A stretch of DNA of 64,000 nucleotides from Aplectana chamaeleonis (Eukaryota > Nematoda > Chromadorea > Rhabditida > Cosmocercidae). The first letter of the stretch is position 1; each line of letters starts with the position of its first letter. Positions 41,566 to 53,164 of the stretch are shown one piece after another. Under the pieces are notes generated by a model. The model searched no databases. It had not been told where the DNA came from and was given only the letters and a program-made list of their open reading frames with translations. The DNA is taken from the NCBI GenBank assembly GCA_029168955.1, contig JAPDOI010001747.1, forward strand, positions 82,362 through 146,361. Reading direction: 5' to 3'. The position numbers and the translations under genes were made by a program.

Positions 41566-44500
41566 GGCGTCGAGAGGAATCCTGGTCCAGCACAGAAGTA
41601 TCCATGTGCCACCTGCGGCGAGGATGTTACCTGGCATAAAACAAGCGTCCAGTGCTTCGGATGCCAAAGGTGGGTGCACTTCTCCTGTTCGGGCCTCAGT
41701 TCTGTGAGGCATCATGACTCATCCTTTCGTTGTGTTCTATGCTCTGCCCCCAACAACTCTGATTCCTCAATTACCAACCGCCCCTCTCCATTGTTCACAT
41801 TAATCTCAACGGCCTTCGCAACAAGTTATCTGAACTATCTCTATTCGCACGTTCTTATCACCCGGATGTTATCATGGTTCAAGAAACCAAGCTCTCTCCA
41901 TCTACCACTTATCCCCAACCTAACATTCCGGGCTACACCGCCTATCACATGCCAAGGACAGCCCTTGGGGGCGGAGTGTCTACTCTCGTGCAATCTGCCT
42001 TACCTTCTCATATTATCCCTAATACTCCTAAGGACGGTACTCTCGAGTAAATTCCTGTCCACCTCCCCCTCAAAACCCCTTTATCTCTATTTAATATCTA
42101 TATTCCTCCTATAACTTCTTGTCCCCTCTTATAATCCTATTCCCTCCTTAAGCAGTTGTACGACTGCTCACTCTCCTTCAGCTGTCTTTGCGGGTGACTT
42201 CAATGCTCACACGTTCTGTTCCGCTCTTGATTCTGACGCCAGAGGGGAAGATGTCGAAGAATGGGCTGAGGAGTGTGACCTGGTTATCCTCAATGATGAC
42301 CAGCCCACTCGTCTCCCTGCCAACGACCGACCTTCTAGCCCAGACATCTCTCTTGTGTCATCCAATCTCTCTAATGCTTGCACGTGGTCCACATCCACAA
42401 CTCTCTCCAGTGATCGCATTCCCGTCTTTGTCTATATTGATCTCTCTGACTCTCTTGCCCCTTACTCTGGTTTTCGTCATCGTACTTATCTTAATTTAGG
42501 CCTAGCAGACTGGACCCTGTTCAGAGATGTTGCACTCCGCCACGCGGTCGACTTCCCATGGAATGGTGATGTTCATCAGAAAGAGCGCCATTTAACAAGT
42601 GCCATCCGCAAGGCCGTGAAAGCAGCAATTCCTGAGGGTCGTGTCAAGACTTTTTTTCCAAATGTCAGCAGGGAAATACTGCAGAAGATAAGAACCAGAG
42701 ATGAGAAGAGAGCCGCAGACCATCTAGACCCGGAGATTGCTGTGCTGGATGATGAGATCAAGCAGGATCTGGATAAGAACAAGAGGGAATGCTGGGAGAA
42801 GTTCACTGAAAAGCTGAATTTCAAGGCGGACGGAACTACGACGTGGAAAGTGTTGAGGAAAATTTCCGGAAAGTCCGCTCCCCCGATGAGCTCCGCTATC
42901 GAGTTCGAGGAGAACGTCTTCAAATTAGGGAAAGCGGCTGCTTACGCACTCGGCAAGAATTTTTTCATCACACGTACCAAATGAGGCGTGCAAAACAGAG
43001 TCACGGTTAGAGAGCTGAGCCGGTTGCCGCTCATGAACGCTTCTGAGGCCTTTACTCTCACACAAGTAGAGAAGGCTATCAAAGAAATGCGGAATTCGAA
43101 GGCTATCGGACCTGACGGTATCTCCCCAGCCATCCTGAAGAAGCTTCCCACGGAACTTCTACCAATGCTTGCAGATATCATTAACACTTCTTTCCGGACC
43201 TGCACTCTACCCCAAGCTTGGAAGACAGCCAATGTGATACCGTTACCAAAGCCAGGCAAGTCTCAAAGCACGGCAAAGAGCTTTCGACCAATAAGCCTGT
43301 TATCGCCCGTCGCTAAATTAGCTGAAAAGCTGATCGTGACGGACCTGGCTGATCAAAATGAGCGACAGCAGCATCAGCATGGGTTCAGGAAACTTCACTC
43401 TACTACTACTGCTCTATTAGAGATCGTGAGCTTTGCGGTCGATGGGTTCAACATGAGAAAGCCCCTGAGAACTGTGGCCGTCGCCCTCGACCTGAGCAAA
43501 GCGTTCGACTCTGTTAACTTGGGACTGCTGTCCGAGAAACTGCTCAAGTCGTCGCTACCATCATGGCAGAAGCGATGGATTGCAGCGTTCACTAAAGGCC
43601 GCCGGGCTAAGGTTCTGTTCCAGAATCATGTATCCGATAGCATTCCAATAGCAGCCGGTGTTCCGCAAGGCGGAGTGTTGTCCCCTGCCCTATTCAGCCT
43701 GTATCTTGAGGACATTCCCGAGCCTCCCAATGATGTAAGGATTGTTATGTATGCCGACGACATCACCATCATGTGCCAGGATCGTGACCTGCAGATAGCC
43801 GCTAACAAGATCAGCGCCTATCTCGTCGAGTTGAAGCTCTTCCTCGATAGTATGATGCTCACAGTCTCTGCCGCAAAATCCTCTGTTTCAGTGTTCACAA
43901 CAAACACCAAGGAACACAGTGCCCATCCAGATGTCAAATGGGATGGTGACCTGTTGCCAGCAGCAAAATTCCCCAAGCTGCTTGGCCTTATTCTTGATCC
44001 GTCACTGAAGTTCCACAAAAACGCGGAACAGAAACAAACAGTCGTCAAGGCTAGGCTTAATATCTTGAGAGCTCTCGGAGGAACATCATGGGGAAGTAGC
44101 CGAGAGACTATATTGAGAACCTACAGAGCAATGCTTCAGCCGGCTCTGGAATATGCGGCACCAGTGTGGCAGCACCAGGTGTCTGACAGCTCCTGGAATA
44201 AGCTGCAGCGTGTACAGAATGCTGCGCTTAGAATTGCTACCGGTTGTGCAAGGAGCTCCCCGGTGGAGCATCTTCACGCGGAGGCCTGCATATTGCTGGT
44301 CAAGGAGCATTGTGAACTCCCGGCACAGCAGATGTACATTAATGTTCTGAGACAGCCGAATCATCCGTCAAAGAGAATCATGAAGCCCATAAGAGAGAGG
44401 TCGATTAGGACGCCGTTCGCCGATGCTCCTCGTAAAGTTGATGTACAGAGATGGGCCGGCTCCAACATGGAAAGGCTTCGTCTTCTGCGTGAGGAGCACA

Positions 44501-44820
44501 CCCAGTTTGTTCGAGGATATCTAGCTAAGGCGGCTGTGAACCCTATCTTGGGAACGGTGCCGCCTCGGGTTTGCGAGTCCGAGTCTCAACTCGGCAGACG
44601 AGCCAGATGTGCTCTTGCATTGCTGCGCTGTGGTCACTCTATTCTGCTAATGTCTCATGTCAACAAAATCGACAGCAGCCGACAAGACGCATGCGCGGAC
44701 TGTGGTGCTCCCGGACACGACACAGCGCACTTGTTCATGTGCCCGAAGAGACCTACCTCCTTAACCACAATGGACCTTTGGACGAATCCTGTGAAGGCCG
44801 CCCAGTTCCTCAACCTATGA
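41566..44820 (+). pseudogene. 2A/PHD LINE polyprotein, copy 2
   Basis: Frame 1 carries GVERNPGP and the PHD finger, then a one-base loss at about 41783 shifts it. The endonuclease has ETKLSPS, a TAA replacing Tyr at about 42048 (GTLE-stop), another frameshift near 42124, GDFNAH, and SSDRIPVF where the catalytic His is now Arg. From 42355 the frame is open to 44820 except for a TGA at 42982 replacing Arg. The reverse transcriptase is otherwise intact: LDLSKAFDSVN, GVPQGGVLSP, YADD at 43750-43761, then CADCGAPGHDTAHLFMCP. Copy 2 could not make a working protein, but its RT part is nearly complete. Confidence 0.88.
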
Positions 44821-44865
44821 CAAAAACCACTTCGAGGCTGCAGAAGAAGAAGAAGAGACACGATT

Positions 44866-45435
44866 ATTACCAGTAAAAGAACACTGTCAGCTCCAGGCCC
44901 AACAATTTTTCATCAACATTGTCAAACAACCACATCACCCCTCTTGGAGAGTGCTAAACCCCGCCAGAGAAAGAAAGATCAGAAAGCCATTCGCCGATGC
45001 TGCAAGCAAAGTCAATCTGCAAAGATGGCACGATTCACAGCAAGAACGACTCCGTCTGTTGCGCGAGGAGCAGACACAGTTCGTACGGGTCATCTGGAAA
45101 AGGCGGCGGTAAATCCCATCCTGGGAGTGGTGCCGCCCCGGGTCTGCACATCCGAGTCTCAACTCGGAAGGAGGGCCAGATGCACCCTGGCATCGCTGCG
45201 CTGTGGTCACTCTACTATGCTTATGGCATATGTTAGCAAGATTGACAGCACCAAATCGGACGTTTGCCCAGACTGTGGATGCCACGGCCACGATACGGCC
45301 CATTTGTTTGATTGTCCGGAAAGACCAACCACGCTGACCACAATGGACCTATGGACGAGTCCATTATTGGTCGCCCAGTTCCTCAACCTATGACAGTACC
45401 CTCGACGTGGCTGCAAAGAAGAAGAAGAAGGGGAT
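44866..45435 (+). mobile_element. 2A/PHD LINE copy 3, 5'-truncated
   Basis: Begins within the region after the RT palm (homologous to copy 7 at about 57985) and ends in (AAG)n at 45417-45430. The last 150 codons are open from 44944 to 45393: RWHDSQQERLRLLREEQTQF is split by frame changes, then LGRRARCTLASLRCGHS and CPDCGCHGHDTAHLFDCP. A typical result of incomplete target-primed reverse transcription. Confidence 0.85.
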
Positions 45436-45466
45436 GACCACAGTGCAGCTCTTTGAGAACTTCCTT

Positions 45467-46185
<719 letters not shown>

Positions 46186-46196
46186 CTGAACGCTCT
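46186..46196. repeat. Target-site duplication of LINE copy 5 (3' side)
   Basis: CTGAACGCTCT, identical to 53105-53115. Confidence 0.92.
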
Positions 46197-46238
46197 TCTT
46201 CTTCTTCTTCTGCAGCCTCAAAGTGGTTTTTGTCATAG

Positions 46239-47752
46239 GTTGAGGAACTGGGCGGCCTTCACAGGATTCGTCCAAAGGTCCATTGTTGTTAAGGAGGTAG
46301 GTCTCTTCGGGCACATGAACAAGTGCGCCGTGTCGTGTCCGGGAGCACCACAGTCCGGGCATGCGTCTGGTCGGCTGCTGTCGATCTTGCTGACGTAAGA
46401 CATGAGCAGAATAGAGTGACCACAGCGCAGCGATGCAAGAGCACATCTGGCTCGTCTGCCGAGTTGAGACTCGGACTGCAAACCCGAGGCGGCACCGTTC
46501 CCAAGATAGGGTTCACAGCCGCCTTTGCTAGATATCCTCGAACAAATTGCGTGTGCTCCTCACGCAGAAGACGAAGCCTTTCCATGTTGGAGTCGGCCCA
46601 TCTCTGTACATCAACTTTACGAGGAGCATCGGCGAACGGCGTCCTAATCGACCTCTCTCTTATGGGCTTCATGATTCTCTTTGACGGATGATTCGGCTGC
46701 CTCAGAACATTAATATACATCTGCTGTGCCTGGAGTTCACAATGCTCCTTGACCGGCAATATGCAGGCCTCCGCGTGAAGATGCTCCACCGGGGAGCTCC
46801 TTGCACAACCGGTAGCAATTCTAAGCGCAGCATTCTGTACACGCTGCAGCTTATTCCAGGAGCTGTCAGACACCAGGTGCTGCCACACTGGTGCCGCATA
46901 TTCCAGAGCCGGCTGAAGTATCGCTCTGTAGGTTCTCAATATAGTCTCTCGGCTGCTACCCCATGATGTTCCTCCGAGAGCTCTCAAGATATTAAGTCTA
47001 GCCTTGACGACTGTTTGTTTCTGTTCCGCGTTTTTATGGAACTTCAGTGAGGGATCAAGAATAAGGCCAAGCAGCTTGGGGAATTTCGCTGCTGGCAACA
47101 GGTCACCATCCCATTTGACATCTGGATGGGCACTGTGTTCCTTGGTGTTCGTTGTGAACACTGAAACAGAGGATTTTGCGGCAGAGACTGTGAGCATCAT
47201 TTTATCGAGGAAGAGCTTCAACTCGACGAGATAGGCGCTGATCTTGTTAGCGGCTATCTGCAGGTCACGATCCTGGCACATGATGGTGATGTCGTCGGCA
47301 TACATAACAATCCTTACATCATTGGGAGGCTCGGGAATGTCCTCAAGATACAGGCTGAATAGGGCAGGGGACAACACTCCGCCTTGCGGAACACCGGCTG
47401 CTATTGGAATGCTATCGGATACATGATTCTGGAACAGAACCTTAGCACGGCGGCCTTTAGTGAACGCTGCAATCCATCGCTTCTGCCATGATGGTAGCGA
47501 CGACTTGAGCAGTTTCTCGGACAGCAGTCCCAAGTTAACAGAGTCAAACGCTTTGCTCAGGTCGAGGGCGACGGCCACCGTTCTCAGGGGCTTTCTCATG
47601 TTGAACCCATCGACCGCAAAGCTCACGATCTCTAATAGAGCTGTAGTAGTGGAGTGAAGTTTCCTGAACCCATGCTGATTCTGCTGTCGCTCATTTTGAT
47701 CAGCCAGGTCCGTCACGATCAACTTTTCAGCTAATTTAGCGACGGGCGATAA
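46239..47752 (-). pseudogene. Reverse transcriptase 3' part, copy 5
   Basis: Continues from ISLLSPVAKLAEKLIV through LDLSKAFDSVN, GVPQGGVLSPALFS, YADDITIMC and LRALGGTSWG. A frame change at about 46480 leads into the C-terminal zinc motif (CPDCGAPGHDTAHLFMCP) ending at 46239. The apparent N-terminal extension of the open frame into 47761-47881 belongs to copy 6 and is an artefact of nesting. Confidence 0.85.
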
Positions 47753-47761
47753 CAGGCTTAT
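47753..47761. repeat. Target-site duplication of LINE copy 6 (3' side)
   Basis: CAGGCTTAT, identical to 51215-51223. Both lie within the RPISLL codons of copy 5. Confidence 0.93.
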
Positions 47762-47799
47762 CTTCTTCTTCTTCTTTGCAGCCACAGAGAGGGGTTCTG

Positions 47800-50700
47800 T
47801 CATAGGTTCAGAAACTCGGCCACTAGCACTGGGTTCGTCCACAGATCCATTGTCGTCAATGTAGTCGGTCTTTTCGGGCAATTGAACAGGTGCGTAGTAG
47901 TATGCCCTTGACTACCGCAATCAGGACACTCGTCAGGTTTGCTGTTGTCAATCCTATGCAAGTATGACATAAGCATGGGGAGTGTCCACAGCGTAACGAT
48001 GCAAGGGTGCACCTGGCACGCCTGCCAAGTTCCATCTCTGTCTCGGAGACCTTTGGAGGTGCGACTCCCAGGATGGGGTTTATGGCAACTCTGCTCAAGT
48101 GTTCGTTCACGAATCGGGTATGCTCCGCGCGCAAGAGACGGAGGCGTTCTTGTTGTGCTTCGGTCCATCTCTGCACATCTACTTTCGACGGAGCATCAGC
48201 GAAAGGCTTTCTGATACATCTCTCTCTCACCGGGTTTAGTACTCTTCGCGAAGGGTGATTCGGCTGCTTCACGATGTTAATGTACATTTGTTGCGCCTGG
48301 AGTTGGCAGTGGTCTCTAACTGGCAATATGCGAGCTTCAGCATGTAAGTGCTCTATTGGAGAGCTTTTGGAACAGCCTGTTGCAATTCGCAGAGCACAAT
48401 TTTGGACGCGCTGCAGCTTGGACCAAGAGGTGTCCGACACGATGTGCTGCCAGACTGGCGCAGCATACTCCAAGGCGGGTTGCACAATAGCCTTATACGT
48501 GGTCAGGATCGTTTCTTTATTGCATCCCCAGGACGTTCCACCGAGAGCACGCAGGACGTTGAGTCTTGTTTTCACTGTGGCTTGCTTCTGCTCAGTGTTC
48601 TTATGAAACTTCAACAAAGGATCCAACACGAGTCCAAGCAGCTTGGGGAATCGGGTGGCCTGCAATTGAGTTTCGTCCCATTTAACCATAGGATGGGCAC
48701 TGTGCTCTGCATTATCAGTGGAAAAGACGGTGACGGACGATTTGGAGGCAGAGACTGTGAGCATTTTGCGATCGAAGAAACATTTCAACTCGATCAAGTA
48801 GTCATTGATCTTACTGGTGGCTACCTTAATGTCGCGATCTCGGCACAGAATAGTAATATCATCCGCGTATGCAACGACCTTGATGTCTTGAGGGGGAACG
48901 GGCAGATCTTCTAGATATAAACTGAAAAGTGCAGGCGATAAAACTCCTCCTTGAGGGACACCAGCGGCGATGGGGATGCTATTGGAAACATGTCCCTGAA
49001 ATAGCACATTTGCCCGACGTCCTTTAGTGAAGGCAGTTATCCACCGCTTCTGCCATGGCTTGATGGTGGACTTCAACAGACTCTCTGATAGTAGGCCCAG
49101 ATTGACAGTGTCAAATGCCTTTGTTAAGTCGAGGGCCACACCAACAGTACGTTGGGGTTTGATGGCATTGAAGCCGTCCAGCACATAGCTCACAATTTCC
49201 AACAAGGCCGTAGTGGTGGAATGTAATTTACGGAAACCATGTTGGTGCTGCTGTTGGCTGTTATGCTCGGCAAGCTCCTCCACAACCAGTTTTTCGGCAA
49301 TTTTGGCGATGGGTGAGAGCAGACTGATCGGCCGGTACCCTTTAGCGGTGGATGGTGACTTTCCGGCTTCGGCAGTGGAATAACACGAGCCACTTTCCAA
49401 TTTTGGGGTAAAATGCATGTACGAAACGATGTATTTATGACGTCAGCAATAAAGCGGCAGTAGTTCACTGGGCAGTCTCTTCAGGACTGCAGGGCTCAAA
49501 CCGTCTGGCCCTCAGGCCTTCGAGTTGCTCATCTCCTTTATCGCCTTCTCGAGCTGCGCAGGCGTGACTGCATCACGTACATCCATGAGAGGCAACTTAC
49601 AGAGTTCCCGTACAGTTATTCTGTTCTGTTTCTCTCTTTTGGTTCTAGTGATGAAAAATGCTTCCCAAGAGCATTTGCGGCCTCTTTCCTGATTTCTGAA
49701 GACTCCGCCGTCGAATTCAATCGTGGAATTGTCGGCGGAGGTGAACTTTCCGGAGATCCTTTCAAGGCCTTCCACGTTGCTGCTGCATCATTTCTGAAGT
49801 TCATCTTCTCAGTGAACTTTTCCCAAGTTTCCTTCTTGTGCCTGTCAAGGTCGTTCCTGATCTCATCATCCAGCGCAGCGATGTCTGGGTCAAGATGATT
49901 TGCGGCTCTCTTTGCGTCCCTTGTCCTTATCTTCTGCAGTGTTTCCCTGGTGACATTGGGAAAGAAGGTCTTTACGCGGCCTTCAGGGATCGCAGCTTTC
50001 ATAGCCTTCAAGATAGCATCAGATAGGTGGCGCTCCTTCTGGTGTACATCGCCATTCCACGGATAATCAGCCGCTTGGCGGAGCGCAACCTCCTGAACAG
50101 GCTCCAGTCTGCAAGGCCTAAATTAAGATAAGAACGATGACGAACACCTGTATAGGGAGCAAGAGAGTTAGAGAGATCAATATCGACAAAGACAGGGATG
50201 TGATCGCTGGAAAGAGTTGTGGATGTCGACCAAGAGCAGGCATTAGAGAGATTGGAAGAGACGAGGGAGATGTCTGGGGTAGATGATCGGCCGTCGGCAG
50301 GAGACGAGTGGGCTGGCCATCGTTTAAGATAACCAGATCGCACTCCTCCGCCCATTCTTCGACGTCACCTCCTCTAGCATCAGAATCAAGCGACGAGCAG
50401 AACGTGTGCGCATTGAAGTCACCCGCAAAGACAATTGAGGGAGAAAGAGAGCAGTCATACAGCTGCTTGAGAAGGGGGATAGGATTGTATGTTGAGGGAC
50501 AAGAGGAAGAAGGAGGGATATCTATATTAAAAAGAGAAAGTGGTGTTTTAAGAGGTAGATGGATGGGGATGTACTGAGAGTGCCATCCACTGGAGTGTTT
50601 GGAATAATGTGAGAGGGAAGAGAGGACAGAACAAAAGTAGAGACTCCGCCTCCTTGAGATGACCTGGGAGTATGATATGCAGTATAGCCCGGGATGTTTG

Positions 50701-51060
50701 GATGTCTAGAGGTAGCAGAGGGAGAGAGTTTGGTTTCTGAACCATGAGAACATCCGGGTGATGAGTACGGGCAAAGAGAGATAATTCAGAAAGCTTGGTC
50801 CGAAGGCCGTTTAGATTGATGTGTACAATAGATAGGGCGGTTGGTAGATGAGGAATTTGAGTTACTGGAGGCGGAGCACACAATACAACGAAAGGAAGAA
50901 TCGTGGTGCCTCACAGAACTGAGACCCGAACAAGAGAAGTGCACTCCACCTTTCGCATCCAAAACATTGGACGCTGGTTCCATACCAATTGACATCTCTG
51001 CCGCATGTGGCACATGGGTACTTCTTCTTCTTCGCGGGTCCTGGATTCCTTTCGACGCCG
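47800..51060 (-). pseudogene. 2A/PHD LINE polyprotein, copy 6
   Basis: Order: 2A-like, PHD finger (frameshifted in CERW), endonuclease (frames at 50883-50548 and 50355-50008, with SSDHIPVFVDID intact), linker, reverse transcriptase (49418-47856 with LDLTKAFDTVN, GVPQGGVLSP, AYADDITILC), and zinc motif CPDCGSQGHTTTHLFNCP. At least six single-base indels break the frame, one of them in AGCATGGGGAG (47975-47985) near the C-terminus. The catalytic RT residues remain. High similarity to copy 1 shows recent amplification followed by indel decay. Confidence 0.85.
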
Positions 51061-51141
51061 GCCATTTGTAGAAGAATCCTCAGGAGAGCTGCAGCCAGCC
51101 AGCACCTCTCCCATGACAAAAACCCTCTCCGCGGAGGGATT

Positions 51142-51214
51142 GACGTCGGTTTGCACGGAGGTGATCTTCTTTCCTCCACACTGCCACGGCACGAACGTAC
51201 GACATCTCGGCAGC
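51142..51214 (-). ncRNA. Candidate HDV-like self-cleaving ribozyme at the LINE 5' end (copy 6)
   Basis: Numbering from the 5' G (51214). P1: 1-7 GCTGCCG pairs with 29-35 TGGCAGT, with a G-U at the cleavage position as in hepatitis delta. P2: 9-15 GATGTCG pairs with 67-73 CGACGTC. P4: 38-42 GGAGG pairs with 54-58 CCTCC. The P4-P2 junction GTGCAAAC has C followed by AAA, matching the catalytic C context. Weak points: P3 is only about 3-4 bp (TAC/GTG around GTTC) with CCG left over, and a P1.1 pair is not convincing. Such ribozymes are known at the 5' ends of R2, L1Tc and RTE-like LINEs. Not tested here. Confidence 0.5.
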
Positions 51215-51223
51215 CAGGCTTAT
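51215..51223. repeat. Target-site duplication of LINE copy 6 (5' side)
   Basis: CAGGCTTAT, directly after the 5' terminus of copy 6. Confidence 0.93.
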
Positions 51224-52949
51224 TGGTCGAAAGCCCTTTGCCGTGCTTTGGGACTTGCCTGGCTTTGGCAACGGTATCACATTGGCTGTCTTCCAAGCTT
51301 GGGGTAGAGTGCAGGTCCGGAAAGAAGTGTTAATGATATCTGCAAGCATCGGTAGAAGTTCCGTAGGAAGCTTCTTCAGGATGGCTGGGGAGATACCGTC
51401 AGGTCCGATAGCCTTCGAATTCCGCATTTCTTTGATAGCCTTCTCTACTTGCTTGAGAGTAAAGGCCTCAGAAGCGTTCATGAGCGGCAACCGGCTCAGT
51501 TCTCTAACCGTGACTCTGTTCTGCACGCCTCGCTTGGCACGTGTGATGAAGAAGTTCTTGCCGAGCGCATAAGCAGCCGCTTTCCCTGATTTGAAGACGT
51601 TCTCCTCGAACTCAATAGCGGAGCTCATCGAGGGAGCGGACTTGCCGGAAATTTTCCTCAACACTTTCCACGTCGTAGTTCCGTCAGCCTTGAAATTCAG
51701 CTTTTCAGTGAACTTCTCCCAGCATTCCTTCTTGTTCTTATCCAGATCCTGCTTGATCTCGTTATCCAGCACAGCTATGTCCGGGTCTAGATGGTCTGCG
51801 GCTCTCTTCTCATCTCTGGTTCTTATCTTCTGCAGTATTTCCCTGCTGACATTTGGAAAAAGGTCTTGACACGACCCTCAGGAATTGCAGCTTTCATGGC
51901 CTTGCGGATGGCACTTGTTAGATGGCGCTCTTTCTGATGAACATCACCATTCCATGGGTAGTCGACCGCATGGCGAAGTGCAACATCTCTGAACAGGGTC
52001 CAGTCTGCTAGGCCTAAATTAAGATAAGTACGATGACGAAAACCAGAGTAAGGGGCAAGAGAGTCAGAGAGATCAATATAGACAAAGACGGGAATGTGAT
52101 CACTGGAGAGAGTTGTGGATGTGGACCACGTGCAAGCATTAGAGAGATTGGATGACACAAGAGAGATGTCTGGGCTAGAAGGTCGGCCGTTGGCAGGGAG
52201 ACGAGTGGGCTGGTCATCATTGAGGATAACCAGGTCACACTCCTCAGCCCATTCTTCGACATCTTCCTCTGGCGCCAGAATCAGGAGCGGAACAGAGCGT
52301 GTGAGCATTGAAGTCACCCGCAAAGACAGCGGAAGGGGAGAGTGAGCAGCCGTACAACTGCTTAAGGAGGGGAATAGGATTATAAGAGGGGGACAAGATG
52401 ATATAGGAGGAATATATATGTTAAATAGAGATAAAGGGGTTTTGAGGGGGAGGTGGACAGGAATGTACTCGAGAGTACCGTCCTTAGGAGTATTAGGGAT
52501 AATATGAGAAGGTAAGGCAGATTGAACGAAAGTAGACACTCCGCCCCCAAGAGCTGTCCTTGGCATGTGATAGGCGGTGTAGCCCGGAATGTTAGGTTGG
52601 GGATAAGTGGTAGATGGAGAGAGCTTGGTTTCTTGAACCATGATAACATCCCGGTGATGAGAACGTGCGAATAGAGAGAGTTCAGATAACTTGTTGCGAA
52701 GGCCGTTGAGATTAATGTGAACAATGGAGAGAGGGCGGTTGGTAATTGAGCAATCAGAGCTGTTGGGGCAGAGCATAGAACACAACGAAAGGATGAGTCA
52801 TGATGCCTCACAGAACTGAGGCCCGAACAGGAGAAGTGCACCCACCTTTGGCATCCGAAGCACTGGACACTTGTTTTATGCCAGGTAACATCCTCGCCGC
52901 AGGTGGCACATGGATACTTCCGTGCTGGACCTGGATTCCTCTCGACGCC
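51224..52949 (-). pseudogene. 2A-like, PHD, endonuclease and first RT motifs, copy 5
   Basis: GVERNPGP at 52949-52926, PHD finger CATC...CFGC...H..C...CVLC, then HINLNGLRNKLSELSLFARS, VIMVQETKLS and GGGVSTFVQSALPSH. Two frameshifts lie around the GDFN region. SSDHIPVFVYIDLS keeps the catalytic His. The linker (KKECWEKFTEKLNF) and RT start (GPDGISPAILKKLP, VIPLPKPGKSQSTAKGFRPI) run to the copy 6 insertion point. Confidence 0.85.
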
Positions 52950-53031
52950 GGCCCTTTGTAATAAAATCCTCAGGAGAGCTGCGGCCGACCAGCACCTCTC
53001 CCATGACAAAAACCCTCTTCTCGGAGGGGTT

Positions 53032-53104
53032 GACGTCGGTTTGCACGGAGGCGATCTTCTTTCCTCCACACTGCCACGGCACGAACGTACGACATCTCGG
53101 CAGC
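53032..53104 (-). ncRNA. Candidate HDV-like ribozyme, copy 5
   Basis: All 73 positions match the copy 6 layout. The only change is in the P4 loop side (GATCG for GATCA), which leaves the stems intact. Confidence 0.45.
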
Positions 53105-53115
53105 CTGAACGCTCT
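53105..53115. repeat. Target-site duplication of LINE copy 5 (5' side)
   Basis: CTGAACGCTCT, directly after the 5' terminus of copy 5. Confidence 0.92.
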
Positions 53116-53164
53116 AGGACTCTCAGGGATGGATTTGAGCCTCCCGAGCCGCTCAAATGCAGGA

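Larger units (their letters stand above)
41411..44858 (+). mobile_element. 2A/PHD LINE copy 2, full length but mutated
   Basis: The 5' end TGTGCCGAGATG differs from the family terminus in the first two bases. The 3' end is (AAG)4. 2A-like peptide 41566-41589, PHD finger 41605-41742, endonuclease about 41785-42470, reverse transcriptase 42988-44480, zinc motif near 44696-44745, stop 44818-44820. No target duplication was identified. The tail directly abuts copy 3. Confidence 0.9.
47762..51214 (-). mobile_element. 2A/PHD LINE copy 6, complete 3453-bp insertion
   Basis: Bounded by an exact 9-bp duplication within copy 5, so the true termini are visible. The 5' end is GCTGCCGAGATGTCG at 51214, and the 3' end is TGCAAAG(AAG)n. 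It belongs to the same subfamily as copy 1. The 2A-like peptide is at 51036-51059. An ATG directly precedes AGVERNPGP. Confidence 0.95.
46197..53104 (-). mobile_element. 2A/PHD LINE copy 5, full length, split by copy 6
   Basis: Minus strand. The 5' half runs from 53104 (GCTGCCGAG terminus) to 51224 and the 3' half from 47752 to 46197 ((AAG)n tail). Without copy 6 and one 9-bp duplication it is about 3.45 kb. Flanked by the identical 11-bp CTGAACGCTCT. The target was sequence adjoining a CR1-like LINE 3' end. 2A-like peptide 52926-52949, PHD finger 52773-52910. Confidence 0.93.

Noticed and set aside
46289..47881. 530-codon open frame joining an N-terminal segment to a reverse transcriptase
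   Set aside because: The N-terminal 40 codons are out-of-frame 3' end of LINE copy 6 plus its AAG tail. The fusion is created by nesting and is not a gene.
51080..51772. Frame joining RT start to MSYVRAVAVW
   Set aside because: It crosses the 51214 terminus of copy 6 into copy 5, again a nesting artefact.
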